Assembly (NCBI GenBank): GCA_021797515.1
Contig: JAJZZP010000127.1
Coordinates: 1-64,000 of the forward strand
DNA length: 64,000 bases
Reading direction: 5' to 3'
Source of the DNA: Bacillota bacterium
GTDB lineage: Bacteria > Bacillota > Sulfobacillia > Sulfobacillales > Sulfobacillaceae
Positions 1 to 8,086 of the stretch are shown here, one piece after another; within the stretch, counting starts at the first letter, position 1; each line of letters opens with the position of its first letter. The notes under the pieces are model-generated. The model was not told where the DNA came from. It was given only the letters and a program-made list of their open reading frames with translations, and searched no databases. Position numbers and translations under genes: made by a program.

Positions 1-2
1 AA

Positions 3-134
3 TTCATGTCCCGCGCCATGGCCGAGATGCATACCATGCATGAGCGGTTTGGGGTGACGCTGCGCAAGGCGGCCTATTTAGTGGCCACCGAACGCATTGC
101 GCAAGCCATGCGGGTTCGCGGGTGGCTAAGGTAA
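3..134 (+). CDS. Glutamate dehydrogenase, C-terminal fragment (cut by window start)
   Basis: The last 43 codons of a gene that begins before the window. The end of the protein reads [14 protein letters not shown] followed by RVRGW, which matches the C-terminal helix of Glu/Leu/Phe/Val dehydrogenases (NAD(P)-dependent oxidative deamination of glutamate to 2-oxoglutarate). No catalytic residues lie in this fragment, so glutamate specificity rather than leucine or valine is inferred from the similarity of this tail alone. It ends 22 nt before the mutase start on the same strand, so the two may share a transcript. Confidence 0.6.
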   Translation, partial: FMSRAMAEMHTMHERFGVTLRKAAYLVATERIAQAMRVRGWLR

Positions 135-156
135 GGGTAAGGGAGGTAACGATGAC

Positions 157-1830
157 GTGGGTGACCCTAAAGAAGAGCTGCTCGCTGCGTATCGTCAGTG
201 GGATAAAGCGGTATTAAAGCCCTTTGTCACGAAAAGTGCGTTCCAGGAGTCCTCATTTGAAACGGTCTCGGAGATGCCTGTAGACCCCCTTTACACGCCA
301 CTAGATTGGGAATCTTCCGATTATCAGGACAAATTGGGGTTTCCTGGGATGGCTCCTTTTACCCGTGGCATTTATCCTACTATGTACCGGGGTCGATTCT
401 GGACCATGCGCCAGTACGCCGGCTTCGGGACGGCTGAAGAATCCAATCGCCGCTATCGGTATCTATTAGAACAAGGCCAAACCGGGTTGTCGGTTGCATT
501 TGATTTGCCGACACAAATGGGCTATGACTCCGATGATCCGGCGGCCGATGGAGAAGTGGGTAAAGTTGGGGTGGCCATCGATTCTTTGGCCGACATGGAG
601 ATATTATTGGATGGAATTCCATTGGATCGGGTTTCGGTCTCGATGACGATAAATGCACCTGCCGCTATTTTATTGCTGATGGTGGCGGCGGTGGCAGAAA
701 AACAGCAAGTACCATTGGCCAAACTCTCGGGGACCATTCAAAACGACATTTTAAAGGAATATGCTGCACGGGGCACTTATATTTTCCCACCCAAACCTTC
801 GATGCGACTTATCACAAATACATTTCAGTGGTGTGCTAAAAACCTGCCTAGTTGGAATACGATAAGTATTTCCGGATATCACATTCGTGAGGCAGGATCG
901 ACGGCGGCTCAAGAGATAGCGTTTACCTTAGCCAATGGGGTGGCCTACGTAGAAGCAGCCATCGCGGCCGGCCTAGCAGTTGACTCTTTTGCTCCGCGCT
1001 TGTCTTTCTTTTTCAACGCACACATGGACTTTTTTGAAGAGGTGGCAAAATTTCGAGCCGCTCGACGATTGTGGGCGGAGATTATGCAGCGTCGGTTTAA
1101 GGCGCAAGATCCTCGATCCTGGCAACTGCGATTTCACACTCAAACAGCCGGGTCTACGCTGACAGCGCAACAACCTGACAATAATGTGGTGCGTGTAACG
1201 TTGCAGGCATTATCGGCAGTGTTGGGTGGAACGCAGTCGTTGCACACTAATTCTAAGGATGAAGCTTTGGCATTGCCTACCGAAATGTCGGCCCGATTGG
1301 CATTAAGAACTCAACAGGTCATTGCCTATGAAAGTGGTGTCACCGCGACGGTAGACCCTTTAGGGGGATCATACTATGTAGAGAATCTCACGGACCGTTT
1401 AGAAGCTTTAGCTAAAACTTATCTACAGCACATTGACGAGATGGGTGGCGCTGTCGAAGCTATCGAGCAAGGCTATGTGCAACGTGAGATTCAAGATGCA
1501 GCCTGGCGATTCCAACAAAAAATTGAGCATAGTCAACGTGTGATTGTAGGAGTCAATCGGTTTGTTACGGACGACGAGGATCATCGCGACTTACTTCGGG
1601 TCGATGCCACGCTACAAACCCGGCAAATTGCCAAATTGGCAAAAACTCGGCGTCAAAGGGACGCGGCATCGGTTAATGCTGCCTTAGCCTGGCTAGATCG
1701 AGCCGCCGTCAGTGGAGAAAATCTCTTAGACCCGCTTTTGGCAGCAGTCAAGGCTTATGCTACGTTAGGAGAAATGGTTCGGGTATTAAAGAGGCATTTT
1801 GGGCAGTATCATCCACCTGCAGTGTTATAG
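157..1830 (+). CDS. Methylmalonyl-CoA mutase, large (catalytic TIM-barrel) subunit
   Basis: 557 aa. Adenosylcobalamin-dependent interconversion of (R)-methylmalonyl-CoA and succinyl-CoA. The protein covers the substrate-binding barrel ([12 protein letters not shown] near residue 70, [14 protein letters not shown] near 115, SGYHIREAG further on) but stops before any B12-binding DxHxxG domain, so it needs a separate small subunit, which is not in this window. Tyr87 in RQYAGF and Arg205 in ARGTYIFPP are the residues that in this family separate methylmalonyl-CoA mutase (Tyr, Arg) from isobutyryl-CoA mutase (Phe, Gln), so methylmalonyl-CoA is the likelier substrate. The GTG start at 157 has GGAGGT at 142-147. 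The epimerase and carboxylase genes follow directly, which supports a propionyl-CoA/succinyl-CoA route. Confidence 0.92.
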   Translation: MGDPKEELLAAYRQWDKAVLKPFVTKSAFQESSFETVSEMPVDPLYTPLDWESSDYQDKLGFPGMAPFTRGIYPTMYRGRFWTMRQYAGFGTAEESNRRYRYLLEQGQTGLSVAFDLPTQMGYDSDDPAADGEVGKVGVAIDSLADMEILLDGIPLDRVSVSMTINAPAAILLLMVAAVAEKQQVPLAKLSGTIQNDILKEYAARGTYIFPPKPSMRLITNTFQWCAKNLPSWNTISISGYHIREAGSTAAQEIAFTLANGVAYVEAAIAAGLAVDSFAPRLSFFFNAHMDFFEEVAKFRAARRLWAEIMQRRFKAQDPRSWQLRFHTQTAGSTLTAQQPDNNVVRVTLQALSAVLGGTQSLHTNSKDEALALPTEMSARLALRTQQVIAYESGVTATVDPLGGSYYVENLTDRLEALAKTYLQHIDEMGGAVEAIEQGYVQREIQDAAWRFQQKIEHSQRVIVGVNRFVTDDEDHRDLLRVDATLQTRQIAKLAKTRRQRDAASVNAALAWLDRAAVSGENLLDPLLAAVKAYATLGEMVRVLKRHFGQYHPPAVL

Positions 1831-1844
1831 AAAGGCTGTGAGCC

Positions 1845-2252
1845 ATGAAATTGGATCATCTAGGGGTCGCGGTGCGGCATTTGGACGAAGCAATTATCCT
1901 CTACGAAGCGATGGGACTTGAGGTCGCGCATCGTGAGCAAGTGACTCAGGACCAGGTGTCGGTAGCCTTCATTCCATTTGGTGGAGGGCGTTTTGAGTTG
2001 CTAGAGCCTTTGGCTGACACCTCGCCCATTGCAAAATTTTTGGATCGGCGAGGACCCGGGTTACACCATGTGGCACTTGAGGTGCCAAATATTCGAAAAA
2101 CTCTCGGTGATTTGAAGAAGCGGGGTTTGCAACTGATTGATTCCGAACCTCGACCTGGTGCGGATCAGTCTTTGGTCGCGTTTGTACACCCATCCGCAAC
2201 GGGGGGGATTCTTTTGGAATTGGTTCAGCACGGGGAGGATTTGGGTGAATAA
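1845..2252 (+). CDS. mce: Methylmalonyl-CoA epimerase (VOC family)
   Basis: 135 aa, the normal size for the family. It interconverts (S)- and (R)-methylmalonyl-CoA, linking the carboxylase product to the mutase. The N-terminus MKLDHLGVAVRHLDEAI is the typical first VOC (glyoxalase-fold) motif with the metal-binding His. A second module starts at GPGLHHVALEV near residue 70, and the acidic metal ligand lies in ILLELVQ near the C-terminus. It sits 14 nt after the mutase gene, and its last codons overlap the GTG start of the carboxyltransferase by 8 nt, so the three genes should be translated as a unit. Confidence 0.9.
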   Translation: MKLDHLGVAVRHLDEAIILYEAMGLEVAHREQVTQDQVSVAFIPFGGGRFELLEPLADTSPIAKFLDRRGPGLHHVALEVPNIRKTLGDLKKRGLQLIDSEPRPGADQSLVAFVHPSATGGILLELVQHGEDLGE

Positions 2253-3792
2253 GGCGCCGTTGGAAGAGCTTTATCAAAGGCAAGCCGCTGTTGAGGCTAT
2301 GGGGGGCATCGCACGGGTAGATCGCCAGCACAAGATGGGAAAATGGACTGCCCGAGAACGGATCGATGCGCTGTTGGATCCGGCAACCTTTGAGGAAATT
2401 GGTGCCCATGTACAGCACCGAGCCACGCTTTTTGGGCTGGAAAATGTTAACGCCCCGGCCGATGGGGTGGTTACTGGATTTGGTCGCATCCATGACCGGA
2501 TAGTTTACGTGTTTGCGCAGGACTTCACGGTACTTGGAGGATCCCTGGGAGAAATGCATGCGGCCAAGATTCAGCGGGTGCAGGACTTGGCACTAAAGGC
2601 AGGCGTTCCTATTATCGGCCTCAACGATTCAGGGGGAGCTCGCATTCAGGAGGGCGTCGATGCGCTAAATGGCTATGGAGAAATCTTTAAGCGCAATACC
2701 TGGGCATCTGGGGTGATTCCCCAAATTACGGTTATTATGGGGCCCAGTGCCGGAGGCGCCGTGTACTCGCCAGCCCTGACCGACCTCATTATTATGGTGA
2801 AGCATACCGGGCAGATGTTTATAACCGGACCGCAGGTCATTAAGACAGTTACCGGGGAGACCGTGAGCGCGGAAGAGCTTGGCGGTGCGGTGGCACAAAT
2901 TCGCCGTTCCGGAGTCGCGCATTTAGCAGCAGAAACCGATGAACAGGCATTGTCGTGGGTCCGCACGTATCTTACGTATGTGCCCAGCAATAATATGGAA
3001 GAACCGCCGCTGTATGACATTCAGGATCCGTTAGATCGCGCTGATGTTTCCTTGCGGAACCTGGTGCCGCAAGATCCCAACAAACCCTATGATGTGATCC
3101 TGGCTATTGCGGCGATGCTGGACCGTGACAGTTTTTTTGAGTTGCAAAAAGGATTTGCCGATAACTTGGTAGTCGGTTTGGGGCGTATCGGTGGCCATTC
3201 TGTTGGCGTAGTGGCCAACCAACCTCGGGTTTTAGCAGGGACCTTGGATATCAATGCCTCCACGAAACTCGCTAGATTTGTAAGATTTTGTGACGCTTTT
3301 AATATCCCGGTGGTGACTTTGGTAGATACCCCGGGATATCTTCCGGGGACAGCCCAAGAATTTGGCGGTATTATCCGTCATGGCGCCAAGGTGCTCTACG
3401 CTTATGCTGAAGCAACGGTACCGAAGGTTACGGTAATATTGCGCAAGGCATATGGTGGCGCTTATTTGGCGATGTGCAGCCGATCATTGGGCGCCGATTT
3501 AGCGTTCGCTTGGCCGTCGGCGGAGATTGCAGTCATGGGTCCCGATGGTGCAGCGAACATTATCTTTAAAGACGAGATCGCCACGGCTCCGGATCCGGAT
3601 GCAGTGCGCAAGGCGAAATCCGTCCAATATCAAGAACGTTTTGCCAACCCTTATGTGGCAGCGCAACATGGATATATTGACGCGGTAATAGACCCTGGCG
3701 AAACGCGGGCTCACGTGGCACGTGCTTTAATGAGCCTACATAATAAGAAGGAGGACCGGCCACGAAAACGGCATGGGAACATTCCCTTATGA
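2245..3792 (+). CDS. mmdA: Propionyl-CoA carboxylase beta / methylmalonyl-CoA decarboxylase alpha carboxyltransferase subunit
   Basis: 515 aa from a GTG at 2245 (GGGGAGG at 2232-2238). It transfers carboxyl groups between carboxybiotin and propionyl-CoA. The two crotonase-like carboxyltransferase halves are visible: N-terminal GLNDSGGARIQEG and PSAGGAVYSPALTD, and C-terminal VDTPGYLPG and KAYGGAYLAM. Length and motifs match MmdA/PccB/AccD5-type subunits. A biotin carrier follows, but no biotin carboxylase and no membrane OadB/MmdB subunit lie in the window, so the direction (carboxylase or Na+-pumping decarboxylase) cannot be fixed from here. The gene overlaps the epimerase by 8 nt and the next small gene by 4 nt (ATGA). 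Confidence 0.9.
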   Translation: MNKAPLEELYQRQAAVEAMGGIARVDRQHKMGKWTARERIDALLDPATFEEIGAHVQHRATLFGLENVNAPADGVVTGFGRIHDRIVYVFAQDFTVLGGSLGEMHAAKIQRVQDLALKAGVPIIGLNDSGGARIQEGVDALNGYGEIFKRNTWASGVIPQITVIMGPSAGGAVYSPALTDLIIMVKHTGQMFITGPQVIKTVTGETVSAEELGGAVAQIRRSGVAHLAAETDEQALSWVRTYLTYVPSNNMEEPPLYDIQDPLDRADVSLRNLVPQDPNKPYDVILAIAAMLDRDSFFELQKGFADNLVVGLGRIGGHSVGVVANQPRVLAGTLDINASTKLARFVRFCDAFNIPVVTLVDTPGYLPGTAQEFGGIIRHGAKVLYAYAEATVPKVTVILRKAYGGAYLAMCSRSLGADLAFAWPSAEIAVMGPDGAANIIFKDEIATAPDPDAVRKAKSVQYQERFANPYVAAQHGYIDAVIDPGETRAHVARALMSLHNKKEDRPRKRHGNIPL

Positions 3793-3956
3793 GACCTGAA
3801 GACGAAGGTTTGGTGGATGAACAGTGGCCCCCCCAGGTAGTGGCCAGCATTGCAGCAACGTTGGCCTTGATGTGGGGGGATGATGTTGATGTATATCCGG
3901 GACGGATACGTGTTAGAGAAGAGTGGCCACGCACGACACTGTGGCGATGGCTTTAG
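3789..3956 (+). CDS. 55-aa carboxylase-associated small protein (possible epsilon-like subunit)
   Basis: A short ORF starting with the ATGA overlap of mmdA (ATG 3789, mmdA stop TGA 3790-3792) and ending 26 nt before the biotin-carrier gene. It has an acidic N-terminus, a hydrophobic helix (VVASIAATLALMWG) and a basic Trp-rich tail (EEWPRTTLWRWL). It has no long transmembrane segment, so it does not look like a classical OadG anchor. By position and size it resembles the small, poorly conserved epsilon-type or assembly subunits found beside acyl-CoA carboxylase genes. That role is inferred. The overlap and the uninterrupted frame support it being translated. Confidence 0.55.
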   Translation: MRPEDEGLVDEQWPPQVVASIAATLALMWGDDVDVYPGRIRVREEWPRTTLWRWL

Positions 3957-3982
3957 AAATTGAGTAGAAGGGGCGACAACCA

Positions 3983-4375
3983 ATGGCAGTCCGGAAGTTT
4001 CGCATAACGGTAAATGGGGTAGTGTATGAGGTGGAGGCGGAAGAGATCCCGTCGGATGGGAAAGTTGAGTCCCCTAAGACATCCCAACCCGCAGTCGTCC
4101 AAGAAACGCCAGTGCCGCCTAAAGCCGTGAAAAGAGCCCAAACGGTAGTCAAGGATACCGCGGTTATTGTGGAGGCGCCCCTTCCTGGAGCCGTGTTGGA
4201 CGTGCGTGCCCAAGTGGGACAAGTGGTTGAGATGGGGCAAATCATCGTGATTTTAGAGGCGATGAAGATGGAAAACGAAATTACCGCACCGGTTGCGGGA
4301 CGTATTAGCGCAATTCAGGTGCAAAAAGGGGGGGCGGTTAATGCCCAGGATCCCCTTTTCACCATCGAGCCCTAA
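3983..4375 (+). CDS. mmdC: Biotin carboxyl carrier protein
   Basis: 130 aa. Carries biotin between a biotin carboxylase and the MmdA carboxyltransferase. The C-terminal lipoyl/biotinyl domain (about residues 60-130) holds the biotinylation motif EAMKMENE, with the modified lysine at residue 95. Before it is a Pro/Ala/Val-rich linker (about residues 30-55) typical of carrier proteins. The N-terminus (MAVRKFRITVNGVVYEV) is the short strand domain common to MmdC/OadA-tail carriers. It is the fifth gene of the methylmalonyl-CoA group and overlaps the start of the downstream deacetylase by 35 nt. Confidence 0.9.
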   Translation: MAVRKFRITVNGVVYEVEAEEIPSDGKVESPKTSQPAVVQETPVPPKAVKRAQTVVKDTAVIVEAPLPGAVLDVRAQVGQVVEMGQIIVILEAMKMENEITAPVAGRISAIQVQKGGAVNAQDPLFTIEP

Positions 4376-5612
4376 ATCAGAGCATCTCGTGGTAATCGCT
4401 CCTCATCCCGACGATGAGGCTTTGGGTGCCGGGGGATTGATAAGCTATTTCGTAGAAAACGGCAATACTGTCGATGTGATCTTACTGACCATGGGTGACG
4501 GGTTTGTCCAAGATGCCGAACGGTACTATTTATCGTTCGATGTGACGGCCGCTGAGTACATCAATTTGGGATATCGCCGTATGCGGGAAACAATCGATGC
4601 TATGGCTGTCTTAGGTGTGGGCGCTGACCATGTGCATTTTCTCGGGTTCCCCGATGGGGGACTGGATCGACTCCTGTTTGACCACTGGGACCAAGAGCCA
4701 TTTTGCAGTACTACCACCGGAGTGTCTTACGGACCCTACATTGAGTCTTATGGAGAAAAATCGCCATATTTAGGACGAACGCTGCTTATCTTGTTGCGGC
4801 AACTGTTGGTTCAATTGAAGCCCACCTGGATTGTGTCGCCTAGTGCTTACGACGAACATCCTGATCATTGGGCGGCTGGGGCATTTGCCCGTCTGGCGGG
4901 GACTGATTTGGCGAATCCAGTGCATCACTTCAGTTATTTGGTACACTGGCCGGGATGGCCCTTACCGCTGGCTTTTCGACCCCGTCTCCATCAAAAGGCC
5001 CCGCATATATTGTCCCAATCACATCCTGGACGTTGGCGAGAATTTGTGTATGATGCCGACAACGTAGCTCGGAAACGACGAGCTCTCATGACGTATCAAA
5101 GTCAGGTGGAGTTAATCAAGCCCTTTATGCTGGCATTTGCCCGGCGGTCTGAGGTATTGCTGGAAGAGACGGTGGCTAATATGCCCACCGGGCATTGGAT
5201 CACCGTGCCGACACCATCTAGAAATCACTGGACGCGCTATCTCAAACAGGAGAGCCCCATTAACAACGTGGCTTGGGCCATCTTCGCCAAAGATCAACAC
5301 GTACGGGTGGAATGGGACAGACCAATGCGGTCCGAAGAAATTTTGCACATTTCACTTCACATGCCACATACCCAAACCCTGAGACACTGGCGTATTGACG
5401 CTTCCGGGGCCGTGAGCGGGGATCGAAGCGACACGGTTCAGGTGTCGCTCGACCCCTTGGTATTGGAGGCATCATGGCCTATAAGCGAGTTTGACGGAAA
5501 TCAAGTAGCGATGGTCGGGGTGCAGATGGCGAACCAGGGGGTTTGGATTGGTCGTACTGCAATGGAGCGCTATCGGGTGTCCCAGATTCTCGATCACAAC
5601 ACGGAAGATTAG
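4341..5612 (+). CDS. PIG-L / LmbE-family N-deacetylase
   Basis: 423 aa from ATG 4341, which has a run of G (4328-4335) as ribosome site and lies inside the end of the biotin-carrier gene. The N-terminal domain has the Zn-binding HPDDE motif (residues 22-26) and the later EHPDHW motif with a further His ligand. This fold deacetylates GlcNAc-type sugar conjugates: GlcNAc-malate in bacillithiol synthesis, GlcNAc-PI or mycothiol precursors. At 423 aa it is much longer than the roughly 220-aa BshB enzymes. The extra C-terminal part (from about residue 240) has no motif I recognise. The true substrate is unknown. A longer form from ATG 4293 is less likely because it would lie deep in the carrier domain. 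Confidence 0.8.
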   Translation: MPRIPFSPSSPKSEHLVVIAPHPDDEALGAGGLISYFVENGNTVDVILLTMGDGFVQDAERYYLSFDVTAAEYINLGYRRMRETIDAMAVLGVGADHVHFLGFPDGGLDRLLFDHWDQEPFCSTTTGVSYGPYIESYGEKSPYLGRTLLILLRQLLVQLKPTWIVSPSAYDEHPDHWAAGAFARLAGTDLANPVHHFSYLVHWPGWPLPLAFRPRLHQKAPHILSQSHPGRWREFVYDADNVARKRRALMTYQSQVELIKPFMLAFARRSEVLLEETVANMPTGHWITVPTPSRNHWTRYLKQESPINNVAWAIFAKDQHVRVEWDRPMRSEEILHISLHMPHTQTLRHWRIDASGAVSGDRSDTVQVSLDPLVLEASWPISEFDGNQVAMVGVQMANQGVWIGRTAMERYRVSQILDHNTED

Positions 5613-5623
5613 GAGGAAGGGCG

Positions 5624-6457
5624 ATGAAAGTTTGGCTTTCAGTGGACATGGAAGGAATTAGCGGTATTGTCGAGCGATCCCAATTGTTGCGCGGGGAACT
5701 GCAATACGAGAGGGGCCGGGAACTCCTTATGACCGAATTGCATGTGATTCTGGGCGCCCTAAAATCAGAGCCTGATGTATCCGAAATTATTGTAAATGAC
5801 TCCCACGACGGTATGGTCAACCTGCTGTGGGATCAAATCCCTGAAGGTGTGCGTCTCATTTCTGGGGGCACTAAGGCATTGTCCATGAACCAAGGAATGG
5901 CGGGAGCCGACGTGGGATTTTTCGTGGGATATCACGCGATGGCCGGCACTACCGCGGCGGTAATGGACCATACTTATGCCGGGCAAATTTTTCGGGTACG
6001 GTTAAATGGCTGCGAAGTAGGTGAGACAGGCATTAATGCTGCAGTGGCAGGACATTTTGGGGTGCCTATTGCTATGATAAGTGGAGATGACAAATTGTGC
6101 CTGGAGGCCGTAAAGTTGTTGCCTGAGGCCGTGACGGTCATGGTAAAAGAGGGCGTTAGTCGCAATTCAGCTAAATTGTATTCATCGTCAGAAACCTCAG
6201 CCCGATTGACCAGGGGAGTGAAGGACGCGTTAGCCCGATTTCGTCGTTCAGAGTTGAAACCGTTTAGGGTGTCATCTCCAGCGGAATGGGAAATTACCCT
6301 AATGACGGCAGATATGGCGGACCGTGCTATGTATTGTCCAGGAATGGAGCGTGTGGATGGTCGAACAGTGTCTTACCGAGATTCGACAGTGCTGGAAGGA
6401 TTTCGCGCTTTTTACACCGTCATGGCATTAACCAGCGGACGACCTTTATATGGCTGA
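5624..6457 (+). CDS. dppA: D-aminopeptidase, M55 family (DppA-like)
   Basis: 277 aa. Zn-dependent peptidase releasing N-terminal D-amino acids such as D-Ala. Expected M55 metal residues are present: Asp8 and Glu10 in SVDMEG, His61 in NDSHDG, His104 in GYHAMAG, and Glu134 in EVGETG. The likely catalytic His116 is in MDHTY. ATG 5624 follows AGGAGG at 5611-5616. An in-frame upstream extension overlaps the deacetylase and lacks a ribosome site. The pairing with a GlcNAc-type deacetylase suggests scavenging or remodelling of cell wall material, which is inference. The last codons overlap an interrupted downstream ORF. Confidence 0.88.
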   Translation: MKVWLSVDMEGISGIVERSQLLRGELQYERGRELLMTELHVILGALKSEPDVSEIIVNDSHDGMVNLLWDQIPEGVRLISGGTKALSMNQGMAGADVGFFVGYHAMAGTTAAVMDHTYAGQIFRVRLNGCEVGETGINAAVAGHFGVPIAMISGDDKLCLEAVKLLPEAVTVMVKEGVSRNSAKLYSSSETSARLTRGVKDALARFRRSELKPFRVSSPAEWEITLMTADMADRAMYCPGMERVDGRTVSYRDSTVLEGFRAFYTVMALTSGRPLYG

Positions 6458-6842
6458 GTGCAATCCATGGTTGGAATTTTCTGTTATTCGGTCCGAACCA
6501 TCTTTTGCAATGATCGGAGACCCATGTTGGAATAGACGGTTGGTGCTCGACGGTTTGCGCCCTCCACAAGTTGGAAAGTCCGTCGAAGGCGAACTAGTCC
6601 ATAGAGGGTGTCGAAAAATGCAGGATCCTCTGGAATCGCGATCAGACGCCGTTGGACTTTCCTGTCGAAAGGATTGGCTTGAACCGGGTATTTTGTTGGC
6701 AGTATAACCAAGCGCAGGTGGTTTAAATGTGTTGGTCGGTGCCATTTATGGAGACCGCAATAGTCGCTCAAAATGGGTGGATTGGGGACGAATACTAGTG
6801 CACGAACGCCGCCGAATCTCCAGAATCAGTTCGGTGAAGTAG
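6450..6842 (+). pseudogene. Interrupted ORF of unknown function downstream of dppA
   Basis: A frame opens at ATG 6450, overlapping the dppA stop by 8 nt, and runs 85 codons to TAA 6705-6707. The same frame continues after the stop for 44 more codons to TAG 6840-6842, with plausible protein-like sequence (VLVGAIYGDRNS, WGRILVHERR). I do not recognise a family. The operon-style overlap and the readable sequence on both sides of one stop suggest a gene recently inactivated by a nonsense change or indel. Chance cannot be excluded. Confidence 0.3.
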
Positions 6843-6922
6843 GTTGCAGTGATCAGAGGAAAAGCTTGGTCAGGAGGTTGCAACAGCTTACCATAAATAT
6901 ATGAATGTCGCTGACAATATGG

Positions 6923-6928
6923 TATAAT
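6923..6928 (+). promoter_or_regulatory. -10-like TATAAT before the IS607 remnant
   Basis: A perfect TATAAT lies 21 nt before the GTG of the truncated IS607 recombinase gene. I see no convincing -35 at 16-18 nt, so this is at best a weak or ancestral promoter of the element. Confidence 0.3.
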
Positions 6929-6948
6929 GTTGCTGAGGCTATCGATCC

Positions 6949-7122
6949 GTGGACGAGCAATTTGTCAGCATCGGCAAGGCCGCCAAGATGCTCGGCATGA
7001 GCATTGACGGACTCCGGAAGTGGGAACGCGAAGGACGCCTGATTCGGGAGCGGACCGTGGCGAATCATCGGCGCTATCGGGTCGCGGACTGACGCGCCGT
7101 GATGCTCGGGATCGGGCAATAA
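6949..7122 (+). pseudogene. IS607-family recombinase (TnpA) remnant, MerR-like HTH only
   Basis: Starting at GTG 6949 the frame encodes a MerR-type winged HTH with the layout of IS607-family serine recombinases: SIGKAAKMLG, then LRKWEREGRLI, then NHRRYRV. TGA at 7090-7092 interrupts the frame, which then continues as RAVMLGIGQ to TAA 7120-7122; intact relatives read on here into the linker before the catalytic domain. The serine-recombinase catalytic domain is entirely missing, and no partner tnpB follows here. This is a dead 5' fragment of a transposon, not a MerR regulator, because no effector-binding domain follows. Confidence 0.7.
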
Positions 7123-7191
7123 GCACCAAGTAATTGGTCTGATAATTGCGAAAATAGGCGAGGGACGAGAAGGCCAGGTTAAAATTAACCC

Positions 7192-7635
7192 ATGAGACAC
7201 GTGATGTGGTGGACGACGGGCGCAATAGCTCTAGGAACCATTGTGTTGGTAGCATTCCTAGGAACGCGAGGGGGCACATGGCAAACCGTTAGAGATGGGA
7301 TTCAAACCGCGACCATCCCGCGGAGTTGGAATTTGCGCCAAGTGAACCATGGCGAACAGGTCTATTTCCCACTACAAAACAAGGAAACTTGTCTGTGGTT
7401 GGTTTCCTCACGGCAATCTCCCTTTAGCCCAGGAAACGGTGCGAGCCAGATTTCTAGTCCCCAACCGGGTGTCGTGGAATGGCAGGTGTCCACGACTCAA
7501 CATGGTGTACGGATGGTAAATTTTTACGGAATTTTTCACCAATCACGGCAATATCGCGGAGTTCATATCCTGGTGCCTGCGCACCAACTTGCCTTGGGCT
7601 CTCAAATCTTAGGGAGTTGGCAACCGAACTCATAG
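7192..7635 (+). CDS. Hypothetical membrane-anchored extracytoplasmic protein
   Basis: 147 aa. The N-terminus has one hydrophobic segment (about residues 5-24, TTGAIALGTIVLVAFLG) flanked by Arg/His on the cytoplasmic side, which predicts a signal anchor. The remainder is soluble, about 120 aa, rich in Gln/Ser/Trp, with no family I recognise. The ribosome site is weak (GAGAAGG about 24 nt before ATG 7192). It stands alone between an IS607 remnant and a tRNA, so context gives no clue. Coding status is supported by length and amino-acid pattern only. Confidence 0.5.
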   Translation: MRHVMWWTTGAIALGTIVLVAFLGTRGGTWQTVRDGIQTATIPRSWNLRQVNHGEQVYFPLQNKETCLWLVSSRQSPFSPGNGASQISSPQPGVVEWQVSTTQHGVRMVNFYGIFHQSRQYRGVHILVPAHQLALGSQILGSWQPNS

Positions 7636-7997
7636 GGGCGTGTTCACTATTGTCGGCAAAGCCGTAAGCTTTCCGTCCTTATTTGGCTGTCCGAGGCACT
7701 TAATAAGAACCGGCTGTGATTGGATACTTTCACTTATGGAGAACGGGCCACTTTTCCGGCTCAACCAATCCAATTGTCATCGGGCCAGCTTGTCTAGCGA
7801 CGGGAATCAAAAATAGAACTGCGACGCGTCGCCTGGATCAACTTCAAAATCGGAATTGTAAAATCCCACAACAGTTGAAAGTCCCGCAAATTGAGCCAAG
7901 GTAGCGTAAGAAAACCTGGTTGATTTAGGAACAGGCATTGAATTTCATGATCTTGGGATTTTGCAGAAATACCATCCTTGAGGGTAAATCAAATGGC
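7636..7997. other. Intergenic stretch with no recognisable gene
   Basis: About 360 nt between the hypothetical membrane protein and the tRNA. A 62-codon frame at 7716-7904 has no ribosome site and no recognisable sequence. I see no hairpin terminator, repeat or promoter that I would defend. Confidence 0.5.
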
Positions 7998-8073
7998 TGG
8001 TGGAGGCGAGGGGAGTCGAACCCCTGACCTTCGACTTGCGATGCCGACGCTCTCCCAACTGAGCTACGCCCCC
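7998..8073 (-). tRNA. tRNA-Ala (anticodon CGC)
   Basis: 76 nt on the minus strand including encoded CCA (7998-8000 as TGG on plus). The acceptor stem is GGGGGCG paired with CGCCTCC, giving the G3-U70 wobble that marks tRNA-Ala. The D arm is GCTC-AGTTGGGA-GAGC, the anticodon stem-loop is TCGGC-ATCGCAA-GTCGA with anticodon CGC (reads GCG), and the T arm is AGGGG-TTCGACT-CCCCT. All stems pair. A consensus promoter lies immediately upstream on the same strand. Confidence 0.97.
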
Positions 8074-8086
8074 ACAACGACTTCTC

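Noticed and set aside
1969-2559. 196-codon minus-strand frame over mce and mmdA
   Set aside because: It lies fully opposite two well-supported genes, has no family features and no ribosome site.
6949-7122. Possible MerR-type transcription regulator
   Set aside because: The HTH matches IS607 recombinase heads in wording and length, and no effector domain follows.
7716-7904. 62-codon frame between hypothetical protein and tRNA
   Set aside because: No ribosome site, no recognisable sequence, atypical composition.
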